NCBI GenBank assembly: GCA_029747015.1
Contig: JAKOGI010000007.1
Coordinates: forward strand, 2,500,001-2,564,000
Direction: 5' to 3'
Source: Carnegiea gigantea
Lineage: Eukaryota > Streptophyta > Magnoliopsida > Caryophyllales > Cactaceae
Length of the DNA stretch: 64,000 nucleotides
The notes under the pieces were generated by a model. That model had not been told where the DNA came from. It was given only the letters and a program-made list of their open reading frames with translations, and ran no database searches. Positions 25,401 to 36,545 of the stretch are shown one piece after another. Made by a program: the position numbers and the translations under genes. The number at the start of each line of letters is the position of its first letter. Position 1 is the first letter of the stretch.

Positions 25401-25630
25401 TAACAAGCTTGACAGGGTGAGTATCACTAAGACAATTCAGTAGTGCTGCACTTTATACTGGTTTCTGAACTTAAAGAAACGAAGTCATATGGTATTGTGT
25501 CAATCTTCAGGAAATTCATGCCTTGAGGGCTCAGTTAGAAGCTGCGAAATATGATGTCATAAAGTACTGCATTGGTACTCTGGTTTCAATATCTGCTGTT
25601 GGACTTGCTGTGCTGCGCATTCTGATGTGA
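19456..25630 (+). CDS. DUF1640 / MCUR1-FMP32-like mitochondrial coiled-coil protein
   Basis: Seven exons, 19456-19704, 19809-19940, 20988-21047, 24773-24849, 25206-25262, 25350-25416 and 25511-25630, join in phase to 253 residues ending in TGA. The N-terminus (MAASTVFQRVRQIG...) is rich in Arg and Ser and lacks acidic runs, as in a mitochondrial presequence. It is followed by the family signature VRRLEAQGIPSKQAEAIT, a long coiled coil (about residues 100-230), and one C-terminal membrane helix (YCIGTLVSISAVGLAVLRIL). Family knowledge: DUF1640 proteins are inner-membrane proteins, called MCUR1 in animals and Fmp32 in yeast, tied to calcium-uniporter regulation, proline metabolism or complex IV assembly. 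Which role applies here cannot be read from sequence. The third intron is 3.7 kb, far longer than the others. Confidence 0.92.
20258..20320 (+). repeat. Poly-T followed by poly-G tract in intron 2
   Basis: T-rich runs lead into about 17 T and then about 13 G (to 20319) inside the intron 19941-20987 of the DUF1640 gene. It is low-complexity DNA only. Confidence 0.8.
22576..23036 (+). repeat. Tandem duplication of about 230 bp in intron 3
   Basis: Two diverged direct copies lie side by side, 22576-22808 and 22809-23036. Shared landmarks are AATGAGAGCTTAT, GATCAAAATRGTGATAATTG, ATTCATTTTGAGAACAAGC, AGAAAGATGG and CTTGGTGCTGGTGGT. The copies differ by scattered substitutions and a few small indels. 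The unit matches nothing I recognise. Confidence 0.85.
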
Positions 25631-26128
25631 AGTTGATGTCAACACCCGTAGAATGGCTGTGTTTTCAACTTCAAGGTGACTATGCAATGGATCGCCTCTT
25701 TTTTTACTTTTAACAAAGCAGAATGTTGTAGATGAAAAAGATGTGAGGTCACGAAATACTACAACGTAAATTGGTCAGTAACCAACCATCAGATGTCGAT
25801 TTTTTTTCGCTCACATCTGTTCGGTTAGTGAAGAAGAGAATCATCAATATGAATTCGTGGTTGGGCAATTCTTTGTATTATTTGTTCCTCGTGGAACAAT
25901 AATAACTTGTGAGCAGTCTCTAACCTCCATGGACCCATTCAGTTTAGAACCCCCAGTGGATGTTGTTGTACTGTATCCTAGCTCATTGGTTTTGTTACGA
26001 GGATGGTACGACTACAAATTCTGTCCTACTAATTTATGCGAGGTGAAGATCTCCCCAGATTTAGATGTTTATAATCTTCAATGATTCAAGTTTATTGAGA
26101 TGTTAGATGTGGATTTTCCTGATGCTAA

Positions 26129-26802
26129 GGGTCTGTTCTATTTCGCGTTTTAGATAGATAGATGTAAGGACCTGTAAGAAATTGTAAGGAGCTGTAAGGA
26201 GTTGTAAGGATGGATATAAGGAGTTGTTGAATTGTTGAAGAGTTGTGTAGTATAATTTGTTTTACAATGAACGTTTTGGATGAAAAATAATAATATTAAA
26301 ATAATATACTTATTAAAAATAAACAATTAATTAAGTTAATTACACAACAATAAAATATATTAATCCACATAAATTTGGTGAATAAAATTTCGTCCAAGAT
26401 TTTTTATAGGAACATTAATTTGATCGAATAAGCAAAGTATAACCAAAAAAAAACTTTTTTGATAAAATTGAATATAACTTTTCAAATAAATTCCTATTTT
26501 AAGTAAATAATTTTAAATATAAATAAATGTATGGTTATCTATAATAGTATATATATTTCATGTTGAAACTCAAATATAATTTACGTCGTTATATTATGTT
26601 TTTATGTTTATGTAAATGTTGTATTCATAAGATATTTATGAATTTTGTATATTGGTAGTATCATTAAAAAAATATACATAATTTATGTAGCTAAAATAAA
26701 TAAATGTTATAGAAAATTTATGAGATGTATGAAGATGTAAGAAGATGTAAGGAGATGTAAGCTCTTAACTAAATTCTAAAAAGCGCGAAATAGAACAGGG
26801 CC
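26129..26802. mobile_element. Tourist-like (PIF/Harbinger-type) MITE
   Basis: The left end reads GGGTCTGTTCTATTTCGCG and the right end, on the opposite strand, GGCCCTGTTCTATTTCGCGC, both running on into TTTTAGA: an inverted repeat of about 27 bases with two substitutions and two single-base indels. The element is flanked on each side by TAA (26126-26128, 26803-26805), the expected 3-bp target duplication. Subterminal zones carry GTAAGGAGTTGTAAGG- and GATGTAAGGAGATG-type short repeats; the middle is very AT-rich and has no ORF. Confidence 0.85.
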
Positions 26803-27004
26803 TAAATGACATGAAACCAAAATATTAGTTTGTGCATCCCGTCTTCAGGTGTTCGCAAGTGCATTTTTAATAACCTAATGTTTGATTGTCACTTTCAGTT
26901 GAAAGCTCGACTTATTGTCGATTTAGTCGAACATGCATGTAGATTGTACATAACCTCATGTCATTGTCATTCCTGTACATGTAGCATCGTAGTCGAGACT
27001 AAGC

Positions 27005-27190
27005 CCTGTTTTCTTCGACTTATTTTTTGAAGAATAAGTTCAGATAAGTTTAGTTCAGAATAAGTTTAGTAAATAACTTCTTAATAAGCTCAAAATAAGT
27101 TCAGTAAATAAGTTCAGAATAAGTTTAGCAAATAACTTCGAAACAAGTTTTGATAAGTTCATTTCAAAATAAGTTCAGATAAAATAGGGT
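27005..27190. repeat. AATAAGTTCAG-rich short repeat element
   Basis: About ten imperfect copies of AATAAGTTYAG lie between an edge reading CCCTGTTTTCTTCGACTTATT and an opposite edge that, on the minus strand, reads CCCTATTTTATCTGAACTTATT. These edges look like weak terminal inverted repeats of a small Tourist-type element. No clear target duplication was found. Confidence 0.5.
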
Positions 27191-29263
27191 GAAGAGTTGC
27201 ATATTTTCTTCAGGGGTTGTCTTCTTTTCTTTTCCCTCTGAGATTCAGTAATAGTGTTGAACTTCTACGTGGTGCAAAATGATTGGAGTATTCAGTTAAT
27301 TCTCTATTGAAAGCAGATGGTCAAAGCACAGTGTTTTTCAAGTGACGTTTGTTCTTTTTGGATTCACCAAACTTAAAGCAACTAAGCGAGCTTTTGATTT
27401 GAATGTGGCAACTCCTTTTTTGAACAATTCCTCAAACCTCGCAAATGATAAGCGTAGTTGGTGGTCACATATCAATTGGTTGGTGTGGTTGGGGACTTCG
27501 TTTTTTCCCAATTTGTCAGCTGTAGACGGTGGGGCCTCTCCAACTCAACTTTTTGTATGTCATCTTTTTTCATTTTATGTTGCATATCAAGTTTGAATTC
27601 AATTTGAGTTGTCGAATTTTTAGTAGAATACAAACAATAACAGTACTAATATGGATCTTATTGAGAAGAATTGAAGAAAGTTTAAATGTAACAGTCTTTA
27701 CGTTGTTAAATACAACTACTCTCTCTAAAAAGCTTACAAAAAATAATTTGCAATTGAGTTCGTGAATGAACTCTTTTGAACTTTATTTTTCCGATTATTT
27801 ATAAACAAATAGGTTAAAATTTGAGAGTATAATGAACTCAGAACTCTAAAGATTACAAACACAACAATCCAACTTTTCTAAATCATAGTTGTTGAACAAT
27901 CTCCAAATGTTTGTAGACAAACATAAACAAAACTCTTTTGACCACTATTGAGCATTTAAAAAAGAGAAAACATAAAAAAAAATAATTAAACAACCTGTTG
28001 AATTACAAGTTTAGGAATCAAAAAAAATCTAAACAATCTTCTTTTTCGATCAATCATGCAGCTACTAAGGCTGCCAAAGTGCCACAATACAACATGACTA
28101 AACGAACAAGATTAAAACACATCTGCCACTGGTACGAATACTAGAAAGATAACCAAATAAAATCAAAACATTCTTGTGCCCTGAAGCAAGAAGCCTCATA
28201 AGAGAGTAGGAAAACTTCATATCATATCAAAGGGCAAGGAAATAGACGTCTAACTTGTGCGAAAACTAGAAACTACAAAAGTGAAACAGAGCATGCATAT
28301 CCTCAAGATCCCAAAACTCAAATAATCACTCAACCACACTACAATCCTGACTGCTTTGTGGCTTTCAAGTTTCACCTACCTAACTTAAGAAAGTTTAGTT
28401 TTATGGCCAAGTCCTAAGTGGTAGTTTTGTTGAGTAGTTTCAGTCTTGAAAAAGATTGTTGTCGATTGTAATAAAGAGCCAACAGCCAAATTATTAGGTT
28501 GGTGACTGAAAAGATCAAATCTGATCCTAAAATCATTTGTCAAATTAATAAGTAGCGACATACCAGCTTGCATTGCATGGATTGAGTTATCAATACATTT
28601 AATTTTGATCGTAATGAGATGAAATATCTATTAAATGGGTCGATTATAAAAGTACACAGTTCATTAATGTGAGTTAGTTATTTCAATCATTGATAGACTT
28701 TAAAAGAAGTAGATGAACCAATAAAGTCATCATCTTATGTTGTTTCTGTCATCATTACGTCTGTCACTGGTTAAATTAAAGCATTATCTGTCTATGAAAC
28801 GTACAAATTGAGTTCAATTTAGCATTCCATATTGCTTAGCTGTGAAACATGGATAGTTCATGTGATGCGATGTGCCTTTCTTTGAGTACGATTCTAACAC
28901 GTAACATACTATAAGTGTTGACTACATCGGTAGGTGGCGTACCGTAGGGAGCAGAGAAATATCGTAATCTGATTAGTCTCAGGCATCTCAGCTTTCAATC
29001 CAAGCTAGTACATTTTGAAATAGGGTACAACCCTTAACCGCAGTTGTATTGAGACCAATAAATCTTGAATTGTGTCTGTGATAGCTAGCCACAATTTGGC
29101 CGTGTGAACTGCATGCATAAACAAGTCAAACATGGAATTAATACTTGAAAAAGACAAAAGAAGATCAGCCGCCTAATCAGACTTTAGCTAAGGAGCTTTT
29201 AACTCAGTTTAGAAGTGATACGATTCCGCGAAATCAAGATGAAAATTCAAAGCCTATATTATA

Positions 29264-29480
29264 CTCCTAATGTAATGTTGGATTGGATGTAATGTAATGG
29301 CAATATAATACAATCAACCTGTCAATGTAATCATGATTACTTAATTTGTGATAATCATAGTTACAAGATAGTTCTTTTATTACGACACTATCATACAACC
29401 AAATAAGGTAATCAAAATACAATTACAAACTTGTTTGCATTACAAGGTTGATTACATTTAACCAAAACATTACATAAGAG
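29264..29480. mobile_element. Stowaway-like MITE, 217 bp
   Basis: Ends read CTCCTAATGTAATGTTGG on the plus strand and CTCTTATGTAATGTTTTGG on the minus strand, continuing into ATGTAAT; each end is bordered by TA (29262-29263 and 29481-29482), as expected of Tc1/mariner-type MITEs. The inside is rich in ATTAC/GTAAT words and could fold back along most of its length. It has no coding capacity. Confidence 0.7.
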
Positions 29481-29669
29481 TATATACTAGCTCCCACAAG
29501 TTATATTAGTATTACATATTAAAAATTATATATATGACAAATACACACTGGAAAAATATATATACATGGTAAGTAAGAGTACATACTTCTAAGTATATGA
29601 TATACATTACCGTGAAAATCATAGGAAGTTATACTTGTTACCCTTAGTACATGTCAACTAGTTCAATCC

Positions 29670-29850
29670 GGTTCTCTTTAACTTATTTTTTTAGAATAAG
29701 TTTGATTCAATTCAGTTTAGTCTAGTTTAGTAAAGGTTAATTCAATTCATTAACAAAGTAAGTCCGGTCTAGCAAAAAGTAAGTTCAATTCAGTTTATTT
29801 CAACAAAAATAAGTTCAATTCAGGAAAAATCAGTTGAAAAGAATAGGGTC
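29670..29850. repeat. Second AATAAGTTCAATTCAG-rich repeat patch
   Basis: Several imperfect copies of AATAAGTTYRATTCAG and TTTAGTCTAGTTTAG follow an edge reading GGTTCTCTTTAACTTATTTTTTTAGAATAAG. The right side ends near AAAAGAATAGGG. It is related in wording to the patch at 27005-27190 but strongly diverged. Confidence 0.45.
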
Positions 29851-30882
29851 AATTAATAAAATTATTGTAAATTATTATCAATGACGTAAATTCAAGTCTT
29901 ATCAACATCAACCTTTGAGTCTCATATGCACTGCAAAAATATTAAAAGAAAGTGTTCAAAATATAAGTATTATATAGGAGCACATTCATTACTAGGCTCC
30001 GCTTTAAAATTTTGAGTGAGTAAAATAACTGTCAAACTAGTTACGTTGAACGAACCTGTATTAATATTACACGTGCACATATGACAAATAAGTATAACAT
30101 TTAAAGAGAATTATTTCCTTAACTATTCATTGCAAAAGTCTCGATGATGAATCAAAACCAAAAGTTTTGTTGTGGATTCAAATTAAAAATTTCACATATT
30201 ATATATTAGATGAAGCAGAAATTATTGGATTGGATAATGTAATGTAGAAGTACGTGCATGTTCAAAGATTTTACATAAAGTATTTTTCCCATTCATAGAA
30301 TTAGATACATAAATTTTTTTAAACATATATGCGGTTCAAGTTTCAATTTAATATCACAACCGCGCATACGAAGATACAAGATTTTCAACGGTCACCCTAA
30401 ACATCAAAGATTTAAAAATATCTATCGCATATTAATATTATAGTAGTTTCATGAATATATACATAGTTTGAAAAGTTCGAAAAAAATTAGACAATTTTAT
30501 TTCAATGTACTCGATACATTACAGAAAAAGAAAAATACAAGAACAAGCACTCAGAATATGCTTGATAGAGAAATGATTAAGGGAAGAAATTCTTTTGAAA
30601 AAATTGTCAATAAATACAGACTTCACACTTTCATCAGAGAATTTTGTAATAGTATTAACATTGTCCGCAAATTGAGACTTTTTCCTTTGGCAGAGGTCCT
30701 TTTCCTCCATGCTATATATATATATATAGTTGATCCTTTGTGGGCTTGCAAACAGAGTAATTTATGTAACATTTTTCACACAAATTTGTGATTATTGTGG
30801 TAATGAAACACTAATTACGGTACATCCGAAATTCTCCCCCGGACGTTATTTCGTCGTGGCCACTCGCGGGGCACGGTGCGTG

Positions 30883-33474
30883 TTAGTAAAGCGGGCACGA
30901 AAGACGTGGGGTGGGGACCGCAATGAGTCGACTCGCCCTTGGCGCGGTGAGTCCGAATATGTCGTCCATGCTGAGTTCACTCGGTTTCATCCCGTCTGGT
31001 AGGTCCCACGTGAAGCTGTGTAGCAAGTTGGCCACGCACATCTCAAGCGCGTACAGCCCAAGCTGCATTCCCGGGCACGACCTCCGACCCGACCCGAATG
31101 GGATGAACTCGAAGTTGCCGCCCTTGAAGTCGGGCACACCTTCATTTAAGAACCGGCACGGCTTGAACGAATCCGGGTCGGACCACGAGTTCGGGTCCCG
31201 TCCGATGGCGAACGCGTTGATCATGACCCGGGCCTGCTTTGGGATCCGGTACCCGCCGACGACCGCCTCCTGGGCCGTCTCATGGAGGAGCAGGGGAATG
31301 GGCGGGTGAAGGCGGAGAGTCTCCTTAACGCAACACCTGAAATAAGTGAGCTTGTCGAGGTCCGATTCATCGACCCGACGGGTCAGACCGACTTTGTCTT
31401 CGAGCTCTTTTTGAACCCGTTTGAGGTCATCGGGGCTCCGGATTAGCTCTGCCATGGCCCATTCAATTGCGGAGGCAACGGTCTCAGTACCACCAAACAT
31501 CACATCCTGTGGATTATATTCAAATTCAGGGCCCAAAATACGAGTTAGACGCACCGAAATTATCATTGTAATCACCAAAATCATTTGAACTACCTTGTCT
31601 CATTATTAACCAATCCAGTGTTGACTAGCTAAAAGCCAAAAGGGTCTATCCACCAAAAAAAAAAAAAAAAAAGGCCAAAAGCCAAAGAACAAATATATTA
31701 TTCAGGCATCCTTACCATAATATCCTATTTATTAAAAAGGAAAAGTTTGTGGACCTTTACAATTTGAAAACTATGATCCTTAGTATGAACAAAGTTAATA
31801 TTTAAGAATTGGACTTTTCAAGTATCATTAAGTGGTATTTTCACATTTAAGAAACTCTAAAGCTACTTAAAAGTGTCATTAGTGTAATTTTTTTTTTTCA
31901 ACAATCAAGACCATCATCATAAGCAATTTTTTTTTGGGGGGGGATAAATCATCATAAGCAATTAGTTAAAGGTGCTCAAAAGCTTGCACCTCAAATAAAT
32001 AAACTAAATAGGAAAACTTTAGGCACAATACACCTAAAATTTAAAAAAGAAAAAAAACTGAAAGAAAGAAAGAAAGGGATTCGATATGAAAGTTTTTTTT
32101 ACTGCGAGTGAAAGAGAGGGAAAACGGATAGCTGATTGGGTAATTAAGTGAACTTTTGAAAGAGGAGCTACCTAATTATTGTACTGCTTATCTTTTTTTT
32201 TAAAAAAAAAAAAAGTGAAAGGATAAAACAGAAAAGTGGAAGATATTACAAGGAAGGCCCAAAAGAGCAAATGTTTCTGAAATTAGGGAAACCACATCGT
32301 TAATCAAAACGTGCATGGTAAGCCCCAAATGTAAAAAAATTCATCACAAGCTAATTAAGGTTCAACTTTCATGACCAATCTCATTCTCTTTTCAATTTTG
32401 AGAAACCCTCATTATATTATTTTTAATTAGTCAAAAGTACCTCTCTAATTGTTGTTTAATTGATGGCATCATGATAGAATTGTTATGGGATAGAGTGGGA
32501 TAACTTACCATAATGATGGCCTTGATATTATCCCTAGTGAGTTTGATAGCATTTTGAAGATCATCCGACTCACTAACTTTCCCCATTTCATCACCACTAT
32601 AGAAGTTGAGCAAATCATCCACCATATCCTCCTCTGCTTTGACGACGCCGTTTGGTTTCTTCTTCTTATAACTTATATGCCCATCAATGATGTTATCGAT
32701 GAACCGGTCCAGGGCGGCCCGAGCCTTGACGAGCCGGCTGTTCAGACCATTCGGGTCGACCCACCAAAGACACGGTATGAAATCCGCAATATTAAACGCT
32801 CCGAACAGCTTCGAGAACTCCTGAAGTATGGCGATGAACTCCTCTTGACCCTCGGACGAGCTCGACCCGAACGCGGCCCGGTAAATGACGTTCTTGGTGA
32901 GGTTGAACACGTGCTCGCCGACGTTGACCGGCGAGCCGGCCCGGGAAGCCATGGCCCGGACGATATGGTCGGTCTCGTCACGGACCGACTGCCACGACTC
33001 GGCCCGTTTTCTGCTGAAGAGGCGCATGACGCAGAGCTTGCGCATCTGGCGCCAGAACGGGCCGTAGTGGGCGAAGGCCATGTCGGCCCGGTCGTAGGTG
33101 AGGTAGCTGATGGCGATGGTGGCGGGCCGGTTCGAGAAGATGTGGTCTTGGGCCTGGAGGACCTGTCGGGCCTCGTCCGGGCTCGAGACCACGATCATGT
33201 GGACGAACCCCATCTTTAGGTGGAACAGCCCGCCGTAGCGCTTGGCTAGGCGGGCCAAGCCCCGGTGGGTCAGTTGGTCCATCATCATCATGTTCCCTAT
33301 CAGAGGCAGGCCGGTCGGGCCCGGCGGGTATGGTTTCCACCGGGCCCACCGGATGATGAGGAGGAGGGCCGCCACCGGGGCTATGAATAGGAAGAGTAGT
33401 CTTGAGAACAATTTGGTCGGGTCATCTTTGGATGACACAAGGAGTGAGTCTACGAATGAGTGTAATTGTTGCAT
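30883..33474 (-). CDS. F5H: Cytochrome P450 CYP84A, ferulate/coniferaldehyde 5-hydroxylase
   Basis: Two exons on the minus strand: 33474-32509 (residues 1-322) and 31506-30883 (residues 323-529 and TAA); the GT-AG intron of 1002 bp falls in phase 0 just before the I helix. An N-terminal membrane anchor (about 24-41) is followed by the proline hinge YPPGPTGLPLIGN, the CYP84 block SNRPATIAISYLTYDRADMA, FGGTET oxygen-binding helix (326-331), ExxR (Glu384, Arg387), FKPCRF, and heme loop FGSGRRSCPG with Cys466. By long stretches of recalled identity this is CYP84A: the ER-bound enzyme that 5-hydroxylates coniferaldehyde/coniferyl alcohol and commits lignin to syringyl units. All catalytic motifs are intact. 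The coding sequence is much GC-richer than its surroundings. Substrate is inferred from family. Confidence 0.95.
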
Positions 33475-33639
33475 GGCTTGGTTACGTACTATTTTCTCTC
33501 TCCTCTCCTAGCTAGTGGCGGCGGCAATGGTGGTGGTTGTGGCAGCAGTGACGGTGGTGGTGGTGGTGGTGGTGGAGGACGTGTAACTAAGGATGGCAAC
33601 AAAAGAAATGTTGCTAAAGAAAGAGGGAGATCATGGTGG

Positions 33640-33648
33640 TTTATATAC
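33640..33648 (-). promoter_or_regulatory. Putative TATA box of the CYP84A gene
   Basis: Read on the minus strand the sequence is GTGTATATAAACC, about 165 bases upstream of the CYP84A start codon. The leader between the two carries an ACC/CCACCACC-rich stretch (33528-33575). The position fits a core promoter, but no transcript start is known. Confidence 0.5.
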
Positions 33649-33968
33649 ACACCAAGTGTGGTGTGCTGAGTAGGAAGACTAGACAGCTAGCTCGGGAGTA
33701 GTTGTTGATGGAGGATAGAAAAAAGAAAATTTATTTTAATCCAAGAACAACTTTTTTTTTTTTTTTTTTTTGTCTGTACCATAATTGCAGGTGGGGAAGA
33801 GCGCGTTTGGATATATTGGGTATCATTAGCTATAATGAAATTTCAACCGGCCAGTGATGATGTATATATAATATGTGTTCCTTAATTATGAGCCTCAGAG
33901 CTTTTTCTTAATGGATGTATACAAATGGAGGTAGGCGGATTGAAAAATTGCTTAGCTAATTGACATTC

Positions 33969-33971
<3 letters not shown>

Positions 33972-34025
<54 letters not shown>
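33972..34025. repeat. (TA)n microsatellite
   Basis: About 27 uninterrupted TA dinucleotides lie roughly 500 bases upstream of the CYP84A start. Confidence 0.95.
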
Positions 34026-34027
<2 letters not shown>

Positions 34028-34063
34028 TCTGAGTTCAAGATACTTTAAATAAACACTACTAGT

Positions 34064-34698
34064 TAGGGTTGAGCAAAAAAATCGGGTATCTGCTTTCAGA
34101 CTTGGACCCGAAATCGGTTCGGATCCGCGAGATCCATACTCGGACATGGTTGAACGGGGTCCAGGACTGGTTCCAAAATCTTGGAATTGGTTACAACCAG
34201 GTCCGGAGCTAGGTCCTGAAAACTTGGAACCGGAATCGGAACCGGACCTATTACCCGATTACCCGATCCAATAAGTTTTATTTTTTAAAAAAAATATGTG
34301 AGTTATCTGATTTTCTATTGACATCAGGTGTTGTTCTTCCTATGCCGTCATGATTTCTGGCTATACGTTGATATGACTAAATCTTTTTGTTAATGTATAA
34401 TACTATGAGAAGATGGTATTTTTTTATATTTAGATGAAATGAAATGATATGTATTAGCTAACCAATTGGAATTTAATGCATAGTAGATACCTAGCTGCCA
34501 CTCGATTAAATTTGATTTTGAACAATCGATTAGTTAGCTTGCTAGGTGCATTGATTCTCTCACAATTTCACAACTACGATCCTAAAATTTAAATGAAATG
34601 AAATAAAATAAAATAGGAAAAAAATGGAAACCGAATACCCTATCCCAACCAGTTTCAAAAATCCTAGACCCAGTTTTAACTTTTTGGACTGCCCAGAT
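34064..34698. mobile_element. Possible hAT-like element, 635 bp
   Basis: The left end reads TAGGGTTGAGCAAAAAAATCGGG and the right end, on the minus strand, ATCTGGGCAGTCCAAAAAG. The left subterminal zone (34085-34265) is full of CGGTT, GGTCC, GGAACCGGA words as in plant hAT relatives. Flanks CTACTAGT and CTACTACC agree at six of eight bases, compatible with an old 8-bp target duplication. The right end is poorly conserved, so the boundaries are tentative. Confidence 0.4.
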
Positions 34699-34783
34699 CT
34701 ACTACCAGCCCATTTGATCATGAATGCATTGTCTTAGTTTTTTGTTTTCAGGTGGTTCTAAATATGTTTTGTAATACTTAGTT

Positions 34784-35208
34784 GAGGGGTGGGCAACAAC
34801 ATGAGTATTCATTGGGTCAAGTGGGTCGGCCTATTTAAAATAAGGGTAATAAAGGGTTAGGTCAATACTGGAGAAGGTCGACAGTGGGCCAGTTCATTAA
34901 GGCATATTAATAGGTCATACCGGATCGGCCCAATAACGGTCCATTTAGTAACTTATTATTTTTTTCAATTGACTTGACGCACTAGTTTATATGTTCCAAT
35001 TATTTGTTAAGCTTATTGTCAACGCTTTGAACATAACAATAATTGTTATCATAATTTTTTGTGCAAGTTTATTCCATTTTAAAACGGATAAAAAGCGGAT
35101 CGCTTATGGGCAGACCCGATCCAACCTGCTTATTTACACAAAGGTCCAACCCGACCTAAATGGTTAAAGAGCCAACTATAATATGATCCGATCCATTGTC
35201 CACCCCTA
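34784..35208. mobile_element. Non-autonomous hAT-like element, 425 bp
   Basis: The left end reads GAGGGGTGGGCAACAAC and the right end, on the minus strand, TAGGGGTGGACAATGGATC. The flanks ACTTAGTT (34776-34783) and ACCTAGTG (35209-35216) agree at six of eight bases, as for an aged 8-bp duplication. Subterminal words GGGTCAAGTGGGTCGG and CCGATCC recur. It has no coding capacity. Confidence 0.65.
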
Positions 35209-35734
35209 ACCTAGTGAACTTGCTAATGAGTATCTAAAACCTTCTTCCGTCGACACATCACTTTCTCAATGTCTTCATATATACATACATACATATAATC
35301 TGATGGCCAATCTTATGAACGGAAGATCACTATAAAGTATAAACTACAAATAATGTATTTTGTTTTTTGTTTGATACAATCTTATGTAGTATATAATAAG
35401 GCTAAATTTAATCCAATGCCATCACATAGTAGTGTGCCCATAAATGTGGCGAAATAGCATAAATAACGATGCACTACTTTGCGTAGAAGACACCTTGAGA
35501 AGGAAGATCAAGCACAGCAAGTTGATGCTTTTACAATACTGGGCTCTGATGTGAGAGATGATGGTGAGGGAGTACACAAGGTACAAGTGTTGGTGAATGT
35601 GCCAACGAGCCAGTAGGTCTCCAAGCAGCCCCAGAGTGTCATTGGACAGGCTATGGGATTGGCGAGGGTCCGTAAGCGAAATTTCATATGTGGGATTGCG
35701 CTGTGTACAGTCAGTTAGATCTTTGATGGAGGGC

Positions 35735-35943
35735 CTGTCCTTTTCGTAAGTAAATTAGAATGGATAAAAAGGTAAAATAGATTAAAGTAGGTTAAATTTT
35801 TTTATGTAATAAATTGAACTCGGTTAGACTAGTAGAAGTGGACTGAAGTGGGTTGAAGTAGATTGAAATAGATTGAAGTAGGTTGAAGTAGGTTCAAGTG
35901 GGTTGAAGTGGATTGAGGTTAGTACATTAGAATTGACCCTAGG
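35735..35943. repeat. Tourist-like MITE relic with GGTTGAAGT repeats
   Basis: It starts GGGCCTGTCCTTTTCGTAAGTAAATTAG and ends, on the minus strand, AGGGTCAATTCTAATGTACTAACC. Between lie tandem variants of TAGGTTGAAGTGGATTGAA. The wording matches the better preserved element at 47781-48059 on the opposite strand. The target duplication is not preserved. Confidence 0.55.
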
Positions 35944-36545
35944 CCGCAAAGTTTGTTCAATATACACAATATATTTTGGGGAGCACGTACTTTTAATGGT
36001 CACATCAGTAAATATATATTAAAAAATTAATATATAATAAATATATGCGTGAAAAATATATACATATAGATGATGAGAGCATGTGCTTATAGGAGCACAT
36101 AATAAATTTCCAAGTTTGTTGGGTACTTCTAAGATGAAGACAGTACATAACATTCACGTCATTAACAAGTTGGTAAACTATTTATAAGATCACGAATTCA
36201 CGAGTTATGATTAAGCCAATCCCTTCTTCTACTTTCACGAGGAAATTAATCAGATTATTATTATAATTGAATTGCATTATAAAAATTGAAAGCTAGCCTT
36301 GGTCTCTCCTTGGGCACCGAAGCCAAGTGAGAGGAATTCCTAGGGACGCTAGGGTTTGCTAGTCCAAGGGACTTTCTCTGTCCGCCTCGGATCAGTCTCC
36401 AACGGCGGATTGCGGCCACAACAGTGACTCAAACAGCAGCAGCAACTAGAAAGGTAAAGGAAAAGGGAAGCAAACAGCAAGAACCATTATCAGATGGGAG
36501 AGACAGGAGAATCAAGAAGAACCTTCAAGGCTATCCCTGTGCCTT

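Larger units (their letters stand above)
25631..30882. other. Intergenic region with several MITE-like repeats
   Basis: It lies between the DUF1640 gene and the 3' end of the P450 gene. It contains a Tourist-like element (26129-26802), two AATAAGTTCAG-rich patches (27005-27190, 29670-29850) and a Stowaway-like element (29264-29480). The rest is AT-rich with no recognisable gene. Confidence 0.6.
33475..36278. other. Intergenic region upstream of CYP84A, hAT-like elements
   Basis: Promoter of the divergent P450 gene, then a (TA)n microsatellite (33972-34025), two hAT-like elements (34064-34698, 34784-35208) and a MITE-like patch (35735-35943). The segment 35487-35610 reads without stops in one frame (LEKEDQAQQVDAFTIL...) but matches nothing I know. 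No complete gene. Confidence 0.6.

Noticed and set aside
25857..26084. 75-codon plus-strand frame after the DUF1640 gene
   Set aside because: Short, no recognisable content, and just past the 3' end of the gene, so probably chance in 3' flanking DNA.
32554..33219. 221-codon plus-strand frame rich in Arg, Glu and Val
   Set aside because: It is the antisense shadow of the GC-rich first exon of the CYP84A gene, which has all P450 motifs on the minus strand.
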